From Patella vulgata (Eukaryota > Mollusca > Gastropoda > Patellidae), in the NCBI RefSeq assembly GCF_932274485.2, contig NC_065883.2, positions 17,730,222-17,794,221 of the forward strand: DNA of 64,000 nt. Reading direction: 5' to 3'. The number at the start of each line of letters is the position of its first letter. Within the stretch, counting starts at the first letter, position 1. Made by a program: the position numbers and the translations under genes. Positions 1 through 11,475 of this stretch are shown piece after piece. Below the pieces are notes generated by a model. That model did not search any database and had not been told where the DNA came from. It saw only the letters and a list, made by a program, of their open reading frames with translations.

Positions 1-1059
1 GCTTCATTATTCCTGATATTTATATGGATGTGTGTTGCAACAGTTCTCTTACCTATATCAAACAGGGTCCATTAATTTTAATGTGAGAAAAAGATTTACA
101 ATCTAAATAAGAAATAAGCTCTGTAACAAAATCGTGGTTTGATGATTATTATGAGAACATTTGAAAATCAATTTTAATAACACTGGGTATTTTGTTTTAT
201 CTGGGTATTTTGTTTTATCTATTTGATGTACAATTAAAATCTTACAGAAATATGCATTTGTGAATAAAGTGGATTGAAATAAACGTCGGCTAAACAGGGT
301 TATAAACACAACGCGGAATACATTATTATTCTTTATTAAAATGCACCAAGTATGAGAGTGCTGCCCACTTTTCAACTGCTACACTTCCAACACTCATCCA
401 GGCCTATGAATAATATTATAAATGGAGGCTATCGACTTTATTCCATTATTTCAAACTATTAATTTCCTGAATAAAATTCCAGGGATGAAATATTATTGTG
501 GTTCGTTTGAAGCATGTTGGTGATATTTACAAACAGAAGAGACCAAATGGGTTTATATTACACAATATGATGACTATTGAGAAATATTAAATATATTCCG
601 TACCGGATACATGATGTTAAAACGAAGATAATCTGGTTTAATGATATTTTATTTTATTCACGGCATACAGAGAACATTAACCTTTCCATCTCCACGAGTA
701 GCTGTGTATTTAAACTCTCACACTGTAAATGTTGTTATATTGTTCACATTTTGTAAAAACTTATTCATCCAAAACGATATATTAATGTATATACGTACAT
801 GTAGCCAGATGGTCGACTCTCGTCTATACCGATATGGTGTTAATTCTATAAACAATAGACTTAAAGATACATTATGGGAGATAAGATAAAGAGATGGCAG
901 TTTGCGCTATAATAGTTAAAAACTAGATAATGTAAATGTAATTTGCTGAAAATTTCAGTCAAATTGATCAACTATGAGCCGAGAAAGGAGCGGGTGAAAT
1001 TTTTGCATTGTCTCGGTCATCATTACTAAAATCATTAATATAAACAGCATAGTCTCGAT
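1..1059. other. AT-rich stretch, nothing recognised
   Basis: No reading frame in this stretch shows a recognisable domain, and I see no splice-flanked exon, tRNA-like box or terminal inverted repeat. Confidence 0.5.
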
Positions 1060-1290
1060 TATCCACTTTTATTGATTTAATTATCAATAGCCGTTAGCGG
1101 CATATAGGAATCTAATCCAGCCAACATCGAAGGCTAGCCTTGACATCGAGAGTTTATTATGGTCTGGATAAGTTAATTAATGTCTAATTGATAATTTAGA
1201 TAACATTTCAGGCCTAAAGAAAGACTTGTAATAAGCAGATTTTGCTCTTGCATAATGCATGTTTAATTAGAATTGTTTAATTAATAGGAT
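1060..1290 (+). repeat. Dispersed repeat family R, copy 1
   Basis: The core at about 1154-1262 matches the reverse complement of about 55625-55735 over roughly 110 bp by eye, including shared blocks such as GATAAGTTAATTAATGTCTA and GCCTAAAGAAAGAC. Weaker relatives lie near 2150-2470, 36440-36580 and 39420-39480. No coding capacity or end structure is evident, so the class of the repeat is unknown. Confidence 0.55.
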
Positions 1291-1428
1291 TAACCGCCTT
1301 GGGGTATAAAGTATACATGTAGTAGGTAGCAACCCGGGAAAGTCGTCTATGAGTTGGTAACAAGTTCCATAGTTTTAACTTGGCAACGTGGGATATATAA
1401 ATCCACGAAACTTGTCTACTAGCCATAA

Positions 1429-1636
1429 ACTTATTAGAGTCTTACCAGTTGTTCCTAACTTCTGTAAATAGTTCTCTATTTCACAGTTCAAACGCAAATA
1501 GTTATATAATTCATAGTCCAAACGTATAATTCTTATTTCAATTATTATTTCATTTACATTATTATATTACGTTTGTAAATTGTTTTGCTTATATTTCACC
1601 ATGAACTTATAAGAGCCTTAACAGTTGCTCCTACGT
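1429..1636. repeat. Imperfect direct repeat, period about 175 bp
   Basis: A block of about 33 bp at 1429-1461 (AACTTATTAGAGTCTTACCA and following) recurs with a few changes at 1604-1636. It looks like an old local duplication. The sequence between is AT-rich with nothing recognised. Confidence 0.45.
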
Positions 1637-1718
1637 TTAGTTCCAGTCCCGTTTAGAGATTGATTATTAGACAGAGAGCATCCCTAAATTAACCTTATAT
1701 GTTAATCTAATAAAGATG

Positions 1719-2104
1719 CGCTGACCTGCAGGGGACAAATACCCAAGACATGTTATTGACAGACCCGCATCCCTCTGCGGTCACATATTTGAAGACCCTG
1801 ATCGCTACCTCCTACATTGCTCTTTAGATTCAAATGCACGAAAGGAAACCCAAGGCAAACTACAATATGATTTTAAAAACATTAAATGTCTCCTGTTCGG
1901 CTCCATGACCCACGGTCTAGATGTAAATAATAACATTTTTAATCAAATCCACCCATTTGCCATTTGGATTGTGTATATACACCCATTGTTTTCTTTATAT
2001 TGATATTATACATATACATTATCTAGGGAGAGGGGTTTTACATATGCCAAGCCTGTTCCCCAATCCCATTCAGATATCCTGAATAAAAATATTGTTTGAA
2101 AAAA
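1719..2104 (+). mobile_element. 5'-truncated LINE 3' end with poly(A) and target duplication
   Basis: A frame at about 1776-2003 reads CGH, then EDPDRYLLHC, then a run ending LFSLY and a stop. The cysteine-histidine pattern (CGH...LLHC) is what closes the ORF2 protein of many LINEs. It is followed by an AATAAA signal and an A-rich tail. The insert is bracketed by the 10-bp direct repeat AATAAAGATG (1709-1718 and 2105-2114), a normal mark of target-primed reverse transcription. Only the last few hundred bases of the element are present, so the clade cannot be set. Confidence 0.6.
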
Positions 2105-2114
2105 AATAAAGATG

Positions 2115-2480
2115 GGTTATGTAAAATTTAGATAAAGAGCTTTAAACCAATCCGTTTAAATCTCCGACATCCAATAATCTACAGAGTTGATTATAGACTT
2201 GTCGTGTGAATACCTGTTTGAAGTTTTAACAAGATGTGGAATAGACCGGTTATTATCATAGCAACGGCAGTTAATCGAGATTAAGCTTGGATTCACCATT
2301 TTTAAATTAAATAATTAAATGACGATCGTGTTTCAATCCTTTTAAATCTCCGGTATTCGGTTGTCGAGAGAGTTGATGTCATGGCATGTGAATAAATGCC
2401 TAAATAATAATTTATATCACATTCGAAACCAAAATAAAAATCTTTAATAGGAAGATTTAGCTCTTACATGATCTATCTTT
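2115..2480 (+). repeat. Diverged relatives of dispersed family R
   Basis: Two blocks (about 2150-2215 and 2335-2470) resemble each other and family R, with shared strings such as GAGTTGATTATAGACTTGT against GAGTTGATGTCATGGCATGT, each followed by GTGAATA. The similarity is weak and judged by eye. Confidence 0.3.
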
Positions 2481-3641
2481 AATGATAAAATATACTTGAC
2501 GGCTTCTGGATGACCTGGCGCCTGGTACGTTCGGGCATTTTTATGCGCGAACTCTTAGTTTTTTTACTGGCATGCGCACAGGTACTATTTCTTTTTCTTT
2601 TAACAAGTACCCAAATCGGAGATTTCGTGCGGAGGTAGTTCGGAGGTAAACAGTCTGTGAAGTACAACACTTGCCACTGTACCTGTGTATCGCTAATTAT
2701 AAACCGAATGTGTGAAGACAGTTCATACATATCACTCAAAAATTTTTCAGTACAAACTCAGTTGATTCACGCTCGATTTGCTACTAAACAAACCCATCGG
2801 TTTATTTTCTCAACAGTGTGACCCGAAGTGACCGCGGATTTATTGACCTTGTATGAACTTATCCATAGCTATATCCTTACACCGAGAGAAATTATCTAGT
2901 CTCGGTGAAAAGAACCATGGTCATCTGGTAGAAAATTACTTTTGTATTTTTTGGAACGGAAAACAGTGTTTTTAGAAGCAAACTAACCTGCCGCACATGA
3001 GGAAGTCATTATACTAATAATAAAAGGCGAGACCTCTTTTTGCGGCGCAGGCTTATCACTGAGTAGTAAACCGTCCACAAACAATAATATAGGAAGTCTT
3101 AGTGACGAGTGTAGTAAGTAGGCTATAGACTATAGGTTTGAGTCGAGATTACTCGCTTTCAGTTTACTCTGTTTTTGCGATAACCAATTATGTGAGAAAT
3201 ACCATACTGACATTCGGTTTTTAAAAGTTGTACGCCAACTAAATGCGTTTGTTAGATACTGACAGAGCAGCCCCGAGTCGAACAATCGCCGCCCGAGCTG
3301 TCTTCGTCAGCTAGTTTCACAATATCGTGCAATAGGTGTATTAATGTGATTTTTAGGTTTAACCCCGCAAACAATGCCAAAATAGTGTTTTCACTGCTTA
3401 CAGAAAACTGAAATTTAAAAAAAAAAATTTTTATGAGGGTGACCCTCCCACACACTCCCTATCGAGCTGCCGCTCGGTCTGCGCAGCCTCATGCCTGGCA
3501 CATACTGTCAACATTGTATATTTTTCCGTTTCCGCCCTTCCCCCCCCCCCCACAATATATATTTCACGGCTACGTTGCGACGGTACCAGCATACCCAGTT
3601 GTTGACACCCATTACATCACTCCTGTCTAACAAATCATAAA
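2481..3641. other. Unassigned sequence
   Basis: No supported gene. A cytosine run near 3540-3552 and several short open frames without domains are all I see. Confidence 0.45.
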
Positions 3642-3689
3642 GCTGTGGTGTTACGGTGGCGGCATAGTATTTCACCGTAACACCACAGC
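3642..3689. repeat. Perfect 17-bp inverted repeat (hairpin)
   Basis: GCTGTGGTGTTACGGTG at 3642-3658 is the exact reverse complement of 3673-3689, with a 14-nt loop between. There is no T-run after the stem and no nearby gene to make it a terminator. It may be the core of a small MITE or a structured transcript. Confidence 0.75.
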
Positions 3690-5024
3690 CACTCTAACCA
3701 TTCATAATACATCTAACTATCCCTTTACAGCACTTCACTCCCTACACATTTCCCCTCGTCCTACTTTCCCAAACGTCAACAACACATCTCATACATCCAG
3801 TTCGCTGATTAACCCTTGTACCACGTCTACTGGATTCAGTCTAAGTTTAGAGTCTGATTTCACTGCTGAAATTTAACTAAAACCCACCAACTGGATTAGA
3901 AAAAGTAGAAAAAGACCTGAAATTTAATTTTTTTAGATTCGCCACTGGACTTCATTTGAATAAAACTGAATACGTTTCACCTAACCAGCGTACCTAAGCA
4001 GTTTGGGAGATTTCGAAAATTGTAACAAGTTGTCCTAGGTCAGTCCATGTGGGTTTGATTCTTTCATTTGAACAGGTTTGAATTACTAACACTAAATTTA
4101 TATAGTAAGATATCTGACAGATTTGGTTAAAATCCATGAAGCTGTTTAGATGTGAGAAATGGTCAACATTTTCCTCTTTGAAGTATTCCCTACAAACATC
4201 ACCCACCTCAAAAAAAACTTTTAAGAAATTTAGTTGAAATCCATAAAGGATTTGGCAGAAGTCAGATTAAATTGTCAAAATGTTCCTTATGTTGGTAACA
4301 CCAACAACCCACCACTCCCAATAAACTTCTTGATATACCTCCGCTTTTCGTTGTGGTCTTCCAGCAAGTAATATTTTTGGCTGGGTATTGTCGTGTTTTA
4401 ATTAACTATTGTCAATGCTAGAAAATTGTATCTAAAAGTCTGTATTAAATAAGAGCTACGTTATCCAAAAAAATGATCTCGATGCAGTGTTCCTAATCAC
4501 TGTTTTGGTTGCTACACGTGGTTGTCAACATGGTCAAACTTTATCGCCCACCCCCTCCCCACAGCAGCTTTTAATAGTTTTTCGATAGCAAATATGGTAG
4601 GTGCATGTTTTCAAGAGAAAGTCTTTTATTTATTGGAATATTAAATTGTACAATGGGTTTTATATAAAAGATAGGATCACGATTTCAAACACATTGATAA
4701 CCATAACGGTACCTCTCCATTTGGACTACAGCAGATTATATAGTGTAGTGGGTTTATTATCCCTACATATATACCCCCTCTACGGGTAAAACATGCTTCG
4801 ATTAAAACAATATAGAATAAGAAAACGAACAAAAGATTAATTTATAAGGAATCATATAGAGACATTTTCCATAGCAGGTTGTAGTTACTTCCAATTTCAG
4901 TAAGATTTGCAGCTTACCTATGAGAAACTAGTCTACTATTTACCTAATGTTTCGTTGGATTAGGCCTAATCCCATTCAAACAATGCCGTACTCACCGAAA
5001 ATGTCTGTCCCAGATTATGTATTG
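3690..5024. other. Unassigned sequence
   Basis: Nothing coding is recognised. A lone TTAACCCTTGT at about 3813 matches the end of the TTAA element at 8432-8843, but no partner end was found nearby. Confidence 0.4.
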
Positions 5025-5037
5025 TTAATGGTCGAGA

Positions 5038-5413
5038 AATGAAAATGAAATGAAATGGGGTTTAACGTCCTATTGTTCTGCTCCTAGCCTGGGCTAATGA
5101 AGACGGGCACACGCCATACAGTGTGCTATGAGGGAAATTTTGCTCGGGCAGGGGCGCTACGGCCTGCTCTTATATCGAATTCCAACTGCCAAGGGATCTT
5201 TTACGTGCACGCCAATGTGTACACCGGACCTCGGTTTTTTGTCCCATCCGAACGACTAGACAGCTGTCCTTGTCAGGCCCTCCGTCCTGCATCACTGACA
5301 ATTGGAAACCACGCCGGAAAATCGGGATGAACTTTCTCGGCCAATGCAGGGATCGAACACACGACCTCCAGGCTAGCGAGCCAGCATCTTAGCCACTTAG
5401 CCACGTGATCCCC
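5038..5413 (-). mobile_element. SINE-A, complete, tRNA-derived
   Basis: The sense strand is minus. The head at about 5345-5413 contains an A-box-like GTGGCTAAGTGG and a B box GTTCGATCC, so it derives from a tRNA and would be transcribed by RNA polymerase III. The body is about 280 bp. The tail at 5038-5070 reads GACGTTAAACCCCATTTC followed by ATTTC repeats in the sense direction. A 13-bp target duplication TTAATGGTCGAGA flanks it (5025-5037 and 5414-5426). This is the best-defined copy of a family with at least ten pieces in the window. Confidence 0.85.
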
Positions 5414-5430
5414 TTAATGGTCGAGAGCGA

Positions 5431-5503
5431 GACATTAAGTAATATATTGTAACAACAAGTGGGCGGTAGGCCCGAGTGTTTTTACAATATATTACGCAAT
5501 GTC
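5431..5503. repeat. Imperfect 22-bp inverted repeat
   Basis: The arms 5431-5452 and 5482-5503 pair at 20 of 22 positions (GACATT, two mismatches, then GTAATATATTGTAA), with a loop of about 29 nt. It lies just outside the SINE-A target duplication and may be the core of a small palindromic DNA element that the SINE entered. Confidence 0.6.
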
Positions 5504-6504
5504 TTAAAGCGAGAATTTCATATTTTCTAAGAAAGTCAAAACATAATTATTTCTATGACTTTTCCTCAATAGGTTATCAACTCACTATTATACGATCATA
5601 GGCATTATTTCCCACACTTAAAAATCATTGTCACAGGAAATAATAACACAATTACCTCCCTTGTTTTCCTATCCCCCCCCCCCCCCCATGGAATAGCTAT
5701 CTTCAAACGTTTGAATTTGAAGTTGAAAATGATATTTTTGCCAATTTCTCAACTGGTAATAGTGAATTAATAGGATTATTCTTTAACAAGGTAGGACTGT
5801 TTATAGATACCATCCACTTTAATAAATTTTAAAAATATAACTTAAAAATATGAAATTGTTACTTTAAAGGACTTAAAATACAGACAGTCAGCACGTGCTT
5901 TTACAGTGAAATATTTCACTAGTATAAATAATGTACGATTGGCAAATTTCCCGTACGATTATTTGAAATAATGGTACGCCAACATCAAAGCGTGACGTCA
6001 CATCTGTATTTTAAGACTGGTTAACAGTCCGATCAATAAACAATACATTACTACGGAACAAAATCAATCGGGATTAACCAGAGCTCCGGGTGTGTTACCG
6101 TAAAGTGTCTGGTGACAATCGCGGCTACATTACGTCATAACGCGTGAAATGTATAACACTTAATTAACTAGTACATAACAGAATATTGCAGAGAAACTAA
6201 TTTTGTGACAAACGAGGCTTTCAAAATAGCTCAAATGTAAACATTGGGTAATCGCCGCTCATGTGGAATCTTTTTATCATCTGTTGAACTACACAGTAAA
6301 CGAACAATATTTTCACTAGATTTTAATACATTTAATCAATTGTCCGAAGACCCAGATCACTGAGAACGGCTGTCTTGTTGTGTATTATGTTTCAACAAAC
6401 TGGATAGAAATACATGTGCTTTTTTAATAAAATAAATAATTCATGGATTTCTTCACAAAAATGGCAGTAATAATTGGTACACACAGCCACCTTTTATAGA
6501 ATTT
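5504..6504. other. Unassigned sequence with a CRE-like site
   Basis: No gene is recognised. A cytosine run lies near 5672-5688. A full CREB/ATF palindrome TGACGTCA is at 5993-6000, without an identified transcript beside it. Confidence 0.4.
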
Positions 6505-6780
6505 CAGGGGCGGAACCAGCAGGGGGGGGGGGCTGGCAGGTTCCTGTTAGGAAATTTGACAATGCATGATGCCATCATCGTCTCCAAATTACGTAGGCAT
6601 ACAATTTTTTTTATTATGAATTAATAGGATTACATTGTGATTCAATTTTATTGATGCAAAGCATTAATTGTGATATCACATATGTCTATATCATTATCTT
6701 GCGCTTTGAATGCCCATCCCATGCCACCATTTGATGATACAGGACAAAGCTCACGACCATGACACTTTTCTCCGCCCCTG
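6505..6780. mobile_element. MITE with CAGGGGCGGA terminal inverted repeats
   Basis: The left end starts CAGGGGCGGA at 6505 and the right end closes with its complement TCCGCCCCTG at 6780, a 276-bp element without coding capacity. AATTT lies directly outside both ends. CAGGGGCGGA-like termini are common among hAT-derived MITEs, which normally make 8-bp duplications; only 5 bp are visible here, so the superfamily is not settled. Confidence 0.6.
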
Positions 6781-7469
6781 AATTTACATCGGAGATTTGA
6801 GACAAAGAATTTTCGTTCCAATAGCGAGTTTCAGCCAAAATACCGATGAAAGCATCGTTGTTTGCTCCCGGTGCATCCAAAGGTGAAACTTTTCTTGAAA
6901 TCATCACTAACTTACACACTGGGGTTGTTTTAAAAGAGGCGATCCCCGTTAAGCGGTCGGTCATAAACATTCCCTTTATTTAGTAGTCTCAGTACAGCAA
7001 TGGCAAGAGCGGGATTTCACGCCATAATACGCATAAACAATGTTACTAAATAGATAAACACATTTTTACTTCCGAAGTCCCGAGCGTAAATAAATTAAAA
7101 TTCAACCCATCATTTATTACACAGCAATTCTATTAAGATACCACAATTTGACAAAACTGATTTTAGTATTTCTCGGTGCCAGGGTTTGTGAAGTTTGTTC
7201 ATAATCGAAGAAATCCATTTGAAATTTATGACGGTTCACTCACACAGTAGTGCCTTAGTAGTTTATTCACACGGGACGAACCCAGTTTAAAATTTTAGCT
7301 GAGCTCAGACAAATCTGCAACAGTAAAGATTTATAGTGGTGCAAATCTAGTTTGAAGGCAAGCGATAAGAAGAATTGTATAGCTAAGTTTGGAACAATTT
7401 TGGATGTTTATATGTTTTTCTTCATAATCTCTTATAGCACACGATTCGAACCATTTTAATCAACTGTTT
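6781..7469. other. Unassigned sequence
   Basis: Nothing recognised. Confidence 0.4.
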
Positions 7470-7860
7470 TTGTTAAACAGAACTATTAGCCAACGTAACG
7501 TAGGCCTTTACCAGCATATGTACGTTATACACGCAAATATAGCTGCCAGATGGGTGATCGTTCATGATAACCCGTGTCAAATTGTTTGGCATTCAGATAA
7601 AGCACATTTTACTTTAAAAGTGCAAGTGGATAAACTCAATCTTCTTTTTTGGAGATTTTCAATACCTAATATTTGTGTAGCAAACAAAAACACTTCACAG
7701 TGGAAAGATAACTATGTGGGCGGCAATAGACATGTTTACAATATGTCCCATCGCCATTAAAGAGCCAAATACCTTCGTTAACATGGGCTGCCCATGTTGG
7801 CTTACCCAAAGAACAATTTGGGAATCGCCTGGTATAGCTGTAAACATTAAAGGGCAAAGA
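7470..7860 (+). pseudogene. Decayed Tc/mariner (IS630-like) DDE transposase fragment
   Basis: A 96-codon frame contains HSDKAHFTLKVQVDKLNLLFW, close in pattern to the segment SDEAHFxLxGxVNKQNxRxW around the first catalytic aspartate of DDE_3-type transposases of marine invertebrates. A second frame, overlapping from about 7714, continues with WAAI and WLTQRTIW, so the reading frame shifts. The second and third catalytic acidic residues, the N-terminal DNA-binding region and the TIRs were not found. It is a short decayed internal piece. The call rests on one motif remembered from the family. Confidence 0.4.
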
Positions 7861-8431
7861 ACACTAACTCAATATTATCCAGGATCATCTATATTACAAA
7901 CTATAATGATTTTATATATATATATATAATAGGCCCATTCCTACCAATAGTGATATTGTTATCTTACCGTGAACATATTGGTCCCTAACATCATTTATTT
8001 AAGACAGTAAAAATGTTACAAGCGGTTGCCATGCAAGATACGCCCACATTTTGCAAGAGATGGGTAGAGAACTTGCTAAAAAAAAGCAATTTTTGGTACA
8101 TAATCCAGGACGTTACGGTCCGGGCAAATGGAGAGGGTATATTTATTATGAATGATTTTTTATCGAACAATCAAAACAAAACAAACAAAAAATCATAATG
8201 AGTTAGAATACAGGGTTTATAATCCTGTACTATCCAATATACGCGAATTGGAATCAGCTATTGATATTTTCCTTTCATAATTTGACCCGGAAAAGAAGCT
8301 CATAGCAGTTACTGCAGAAGGGGGTGTATGATCATAAGATTATCAAATACATATTGTTTCTGCATACTTGTTTCGTAAGTTATTTTTACAGCCATGCTAG
8401 AAATTATCAAAGATTTATGTGAAGGTATTAA
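7861..8431. other. Unassigned sequence
   Basis: A TA dinucleotide run lies near 7914-7928. Nothing coding is recognised. Confidence 0.4.
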
Positions 8432-8843
8432 CCCTTGTTCGGGTACTTCGCACGAAAAACGTTGTGGCCAACCAGGGGTAATCTAAGACCACAGAAATAA
8501 ATAGGTTTTTGTATGCATAATTATATTCAAATACGATTAAACTAGAGCTTCATACAAAGACCGAAGAATAATCAATCGAAGTAAAACAAATATTTGAGGT
8601 ATTAACAGTGAATTATATGAATTATAAGACCCCTTGTTTCCTATAATGTAATAGTTTTTGTTAGTTTCTTGTCAAATGGTGATTGTTGCCACCGGCTCAC
8701 TTCCGTTCTTTTTTTAAAATTATACACGACGTAAGTAGGTGACAATGTACAAAATTCTCGCTAGACAATTAGGAACCAGTTCCCTACAAATGTTAAGGAT
8801 ATGGTCGTGGGGTCCCTAAATACCCCTTGTATCCGCACAAGGG
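8432..8843. mobile_element. TTAA-flanked MITE, piggyBac-like or Kolobok-like
   Basis: TTAA occurs at 8428-8431 and 8844-8847. Between them the ends read CCCTTGTTCGG (left) and the complement of CCCTTGTGCGG (right), a terminal inverted repeat with one mismatch in 11. TTAA target duplication plus ends starting CCCTT is the usual signature of piggyBac-type elements; Kolobok also uses TTAA. The 412-bp interior has no ORF, so it is non-autonomous. Confidence 0.65.
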
Positions 8844-8847
8844 TTAA

Positions 8848-9968
8848 CATGCCCAATTAAATGCAGCTATGTCGGGTGCTCTGAGATTTGTAAAACGCCC
8901 AAGTGGTTTCGCGAGTGGATCTATATGATCTAAAGTACATTGATTATTTTGTTTCAAATATTTATTATGTCCCGGACTCTGTTGTCCATACCAAAATGTA
9001 GAAAGGTCAACGATAGATAAGTGATTGACGAGTATAACATCACTTTATCAATGAAGGTAGTGCTAACAGAATAATTAGGACTTTGAGATACTAAATCTCT
9101 CAATATTTATGTATCGTGATTGCATTTTCTATTCGTCTACTGCCAAGGTTACAAGATACAAATTAAATATTAGAATCAGAGAATTCTAGACATTAGCTAA
9201 GGACTCTGAAATGGAAATATATGCCTAAATGGTTATACCACATTATAGTGTGTGGGTGTATAAATGGGAGATTTGGTCGTCACCCGGAAGCCCGGAGCAA
9301 GGTGATAGAAAACAAATTACTGCCCGTCACAGACCGTGTTCCCATTAAGAATATTCCCATTTGCCATCATTTTTAAAACTAACTATTGTCGGCCGATTGG
9401 TTTGTTTACCTACACCTATACATCCATTTCGGTTAAGTAAGAGTAATTTAACAATAAGCTTTTATGTATCCATACAGAATATGGCAATAACCACCTAGTT
9501 AGTTTTCCTCGTCCAACTGGTGACCTAACATACTTTATATAGCTTCCACAAAGCGACGCACAAACCGGAGAACAAAGGATGATACAAATGACGAATTTCA
9601 AAACACCTATCAATGACAAATTGACTGAATATATACATTTCTTATAATTGGTATGCAAGTGTGTTCTGAGATACCCATAGATACGTCTTCCAGCGATAAT
9701 ATTTATTGTGGTACTCATAAACAAAGTTCAATCATTTTATTGGGTTTATCTTTTTGGCATTATTACGTGTTCTGGTAGATTTGTATTACTATCTTTGTGA
9801 AAATGGTTTTCCATATTTGTTTGATCTATTTAAATAATGTTTTAAGTATGGCCTCTGGGTTTAGATGTACATGTATGCATGTATGGGTATTGTTGGCCTA
9901 ATTGTGACAAGTTGTTGGGGTTTTTTGTGGCAGACTGTTGTCAAATTTTCCTGATGTTATTTTATATG
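8848..9968. other. Unassigned sequence
   Basis: No domain, repeat or splice structure is recognised. The longest open frame (9416-9724, minus) has no recognisable feature. Confidence 0.4.
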
Positions 9969-9970
9969 TA

Positions 9971-10136
9971 CACTGAAAAAAAACTTGTGTTGGATCTCAA
10001 CACAAGTACTTGTGTGAAAATTATTCTACACAAAACTTGTGTTGTTTTGCATTGCATTAACACAAACTTGTGTTCTTTTTAATGCATTAACACAAATCTT
10101 GTGGGTTTTTTCATATAATTAACACAAGTAATGTGT
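9971..10136. repeat. Left subterminal palindromic array
   Basis: It starts CACTG plus an A run and holds at least six occurrences of ACACAAG or its complement CTTGTGT in alternating orientation with AT-rich spacers. The same motif fills the array at 28911-29198. Confidence 0.75.
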
Positions 10137-10632
10137 ACCGTCAACAAATATTTTTTTTTTAAATTTGAACTCCATACAAAATCTTAATCCGGGCGTCCAC
10201 AAGTATAAGAAAAGTATTTTTTACTCAGACATGATGACTTGAATGCTAATTGGTGTTAAGATGTATGTAGTTAAAATAAAGTTGTTGATTTTTTATGGGC
10301 CCAATAAACTGGTAGATCAAAGGCCTATTGAGCGCTCATGCCCGGTGTGATTTTAACAATTGACTCCAAATGCATTGACAAGAAAATAAGTAAAACTATT
10401 ATTTAATGTGATTGGTTGATAAAATCAACGTACTATAGGCTACAGTTTGTCTGCGATATCATCTCTGTGCAACCGGACATTAAATGAATTGATTTCACAC
10501 AATTCATTTACCATTTAACAGCGTGCTGAAATGATTTTTGAGCAGTGATATGTTTGACAAATGTAAGCTAATGGTCACAGAGAATAAAAGACCGCAGGTT
10601 TGTGAATATTTATATAAAAAAAAATAATACCA
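10137..10632. other. Unassigned sequence inside the putative TIR element
   Basis: AT-rich, nothing recognised. Confidence 0.4.
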
Positions 10633-10740
10633 TTTATTTTATGATCAGTAGTGGAATACCGCGTTTTATCAGTGAAATAAAAGTGTTATTCCACTGGCTA
10701 GTTGTTTTTACCTAAAATGATTGTAAAATCATAAAATAAA
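10633..10740. repeat. Nested inverted repeat
   Basis: TTTATTTTATGAT at 10633-10645 is complementary to 10728-10740. Inside it AGTGGAATA at 10650-10658 is complementary to 10687-10695. The two concentric palindromes could be a small foldback element or a transcript structure. Confidence 0.55.
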
Positions 10741-10910
10741 TAGAACATTACGCATTCGTGAAAATATAAGTTTTCTTGCTTCTCGATGAAATAAAATATG
10801 TTATTCACTCTAAAACGACAAATATCCTCTATGTATGTAATTTAGCATCGATATTGTTTTTGTGTATAATATTAGTATTTCGTTTCCTTAAAAAAAACTC
10901 CAACAATTTA

Positions 10911-10938
10911 ACCCGGAAGTTCATGTTTAAAATGGCGG
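10911..10938 (+). promoter_or_regulatory. ETS plus YY1 type core promoter
   Basis: ACCCGGAAGT (10911-10920) is a consensus ETS/GABP site and AAAATGGCGG (10929-10938) a consensus YY1 site. Their close pairing is typical of TATA-less animal promoters in which the YY1 site lies just downstream of the start. A splice-donor-ended segment follows at 11104. A second, reversed YY1-like GCGGCCATTTTG is at 11152-11163. Confidence 0.5.
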
Positions 10939-11104
10939 GCGGGGACAGGGAAAAAATTTCGGCACGTTATTATCAAATCTGTTCAATTTTTCTGAAATCG
11001 TGCTTAATTAACATTAGTTGTTCGGCGCTACGATGTTGTTCAAATACGTACATTACAGAATCATATTATGATTAAACCAGAAACGGGTCGACTTGAACCA
11101 GCAG
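10939..11104 (+). other. Candidate first exon of an unknown gene
   Basis: It follows the ETS/YY1 sites and ends in CCAGCAG before GTAAGA, a good donor. A short frame starting at the ATG at 11068 reads MIKPETGRLEPA and runs into the donor in phase 1. Joined to the acceptor at 11476 the frame continues for some 17 codons before a stop. No homology is recognised. It may belong to the putative TIR element or to a host gene. Confidence 0.3.
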
Positions 11105-11475
11105 GTAAGAATCTGTTTTGAAATTATATCTTGGGAGGTTGGATTGGATTGGCGGCCATTTTGATTCTTGTTTCATGATTTTTTATATTATAAAGATTTT
11201 GCCAAGAGTAGACATAAACGCGGGCACAGACTAGAAAAAATCTTTTTACACTTTTGTGTTAGTTGAATTGTAATCTAATTTATGTTTAAAAAAACAACCT
11301 TAAATCAAATAAGCAGATATTTTCCCCAAACCCTCCGTTCAACCTCTGACTCTGTCACTCTGTGGAATATTATTAGGCCCCTATTTTCCTGATTCAGTCA
11401 CAGTTAATAAATAATAAATAATGGAACTAGAATCAGTCTGTGGAAGTTTCTCTATAGTTTCATTATTTTTTCCAG

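Noticed and set aside
5097-5330. 77-codon ORF seen again at 25743 and 63060.
   Set aside because: All three are antisense readings of SINE-A; recurrence reflects the repeat and not a gene family.
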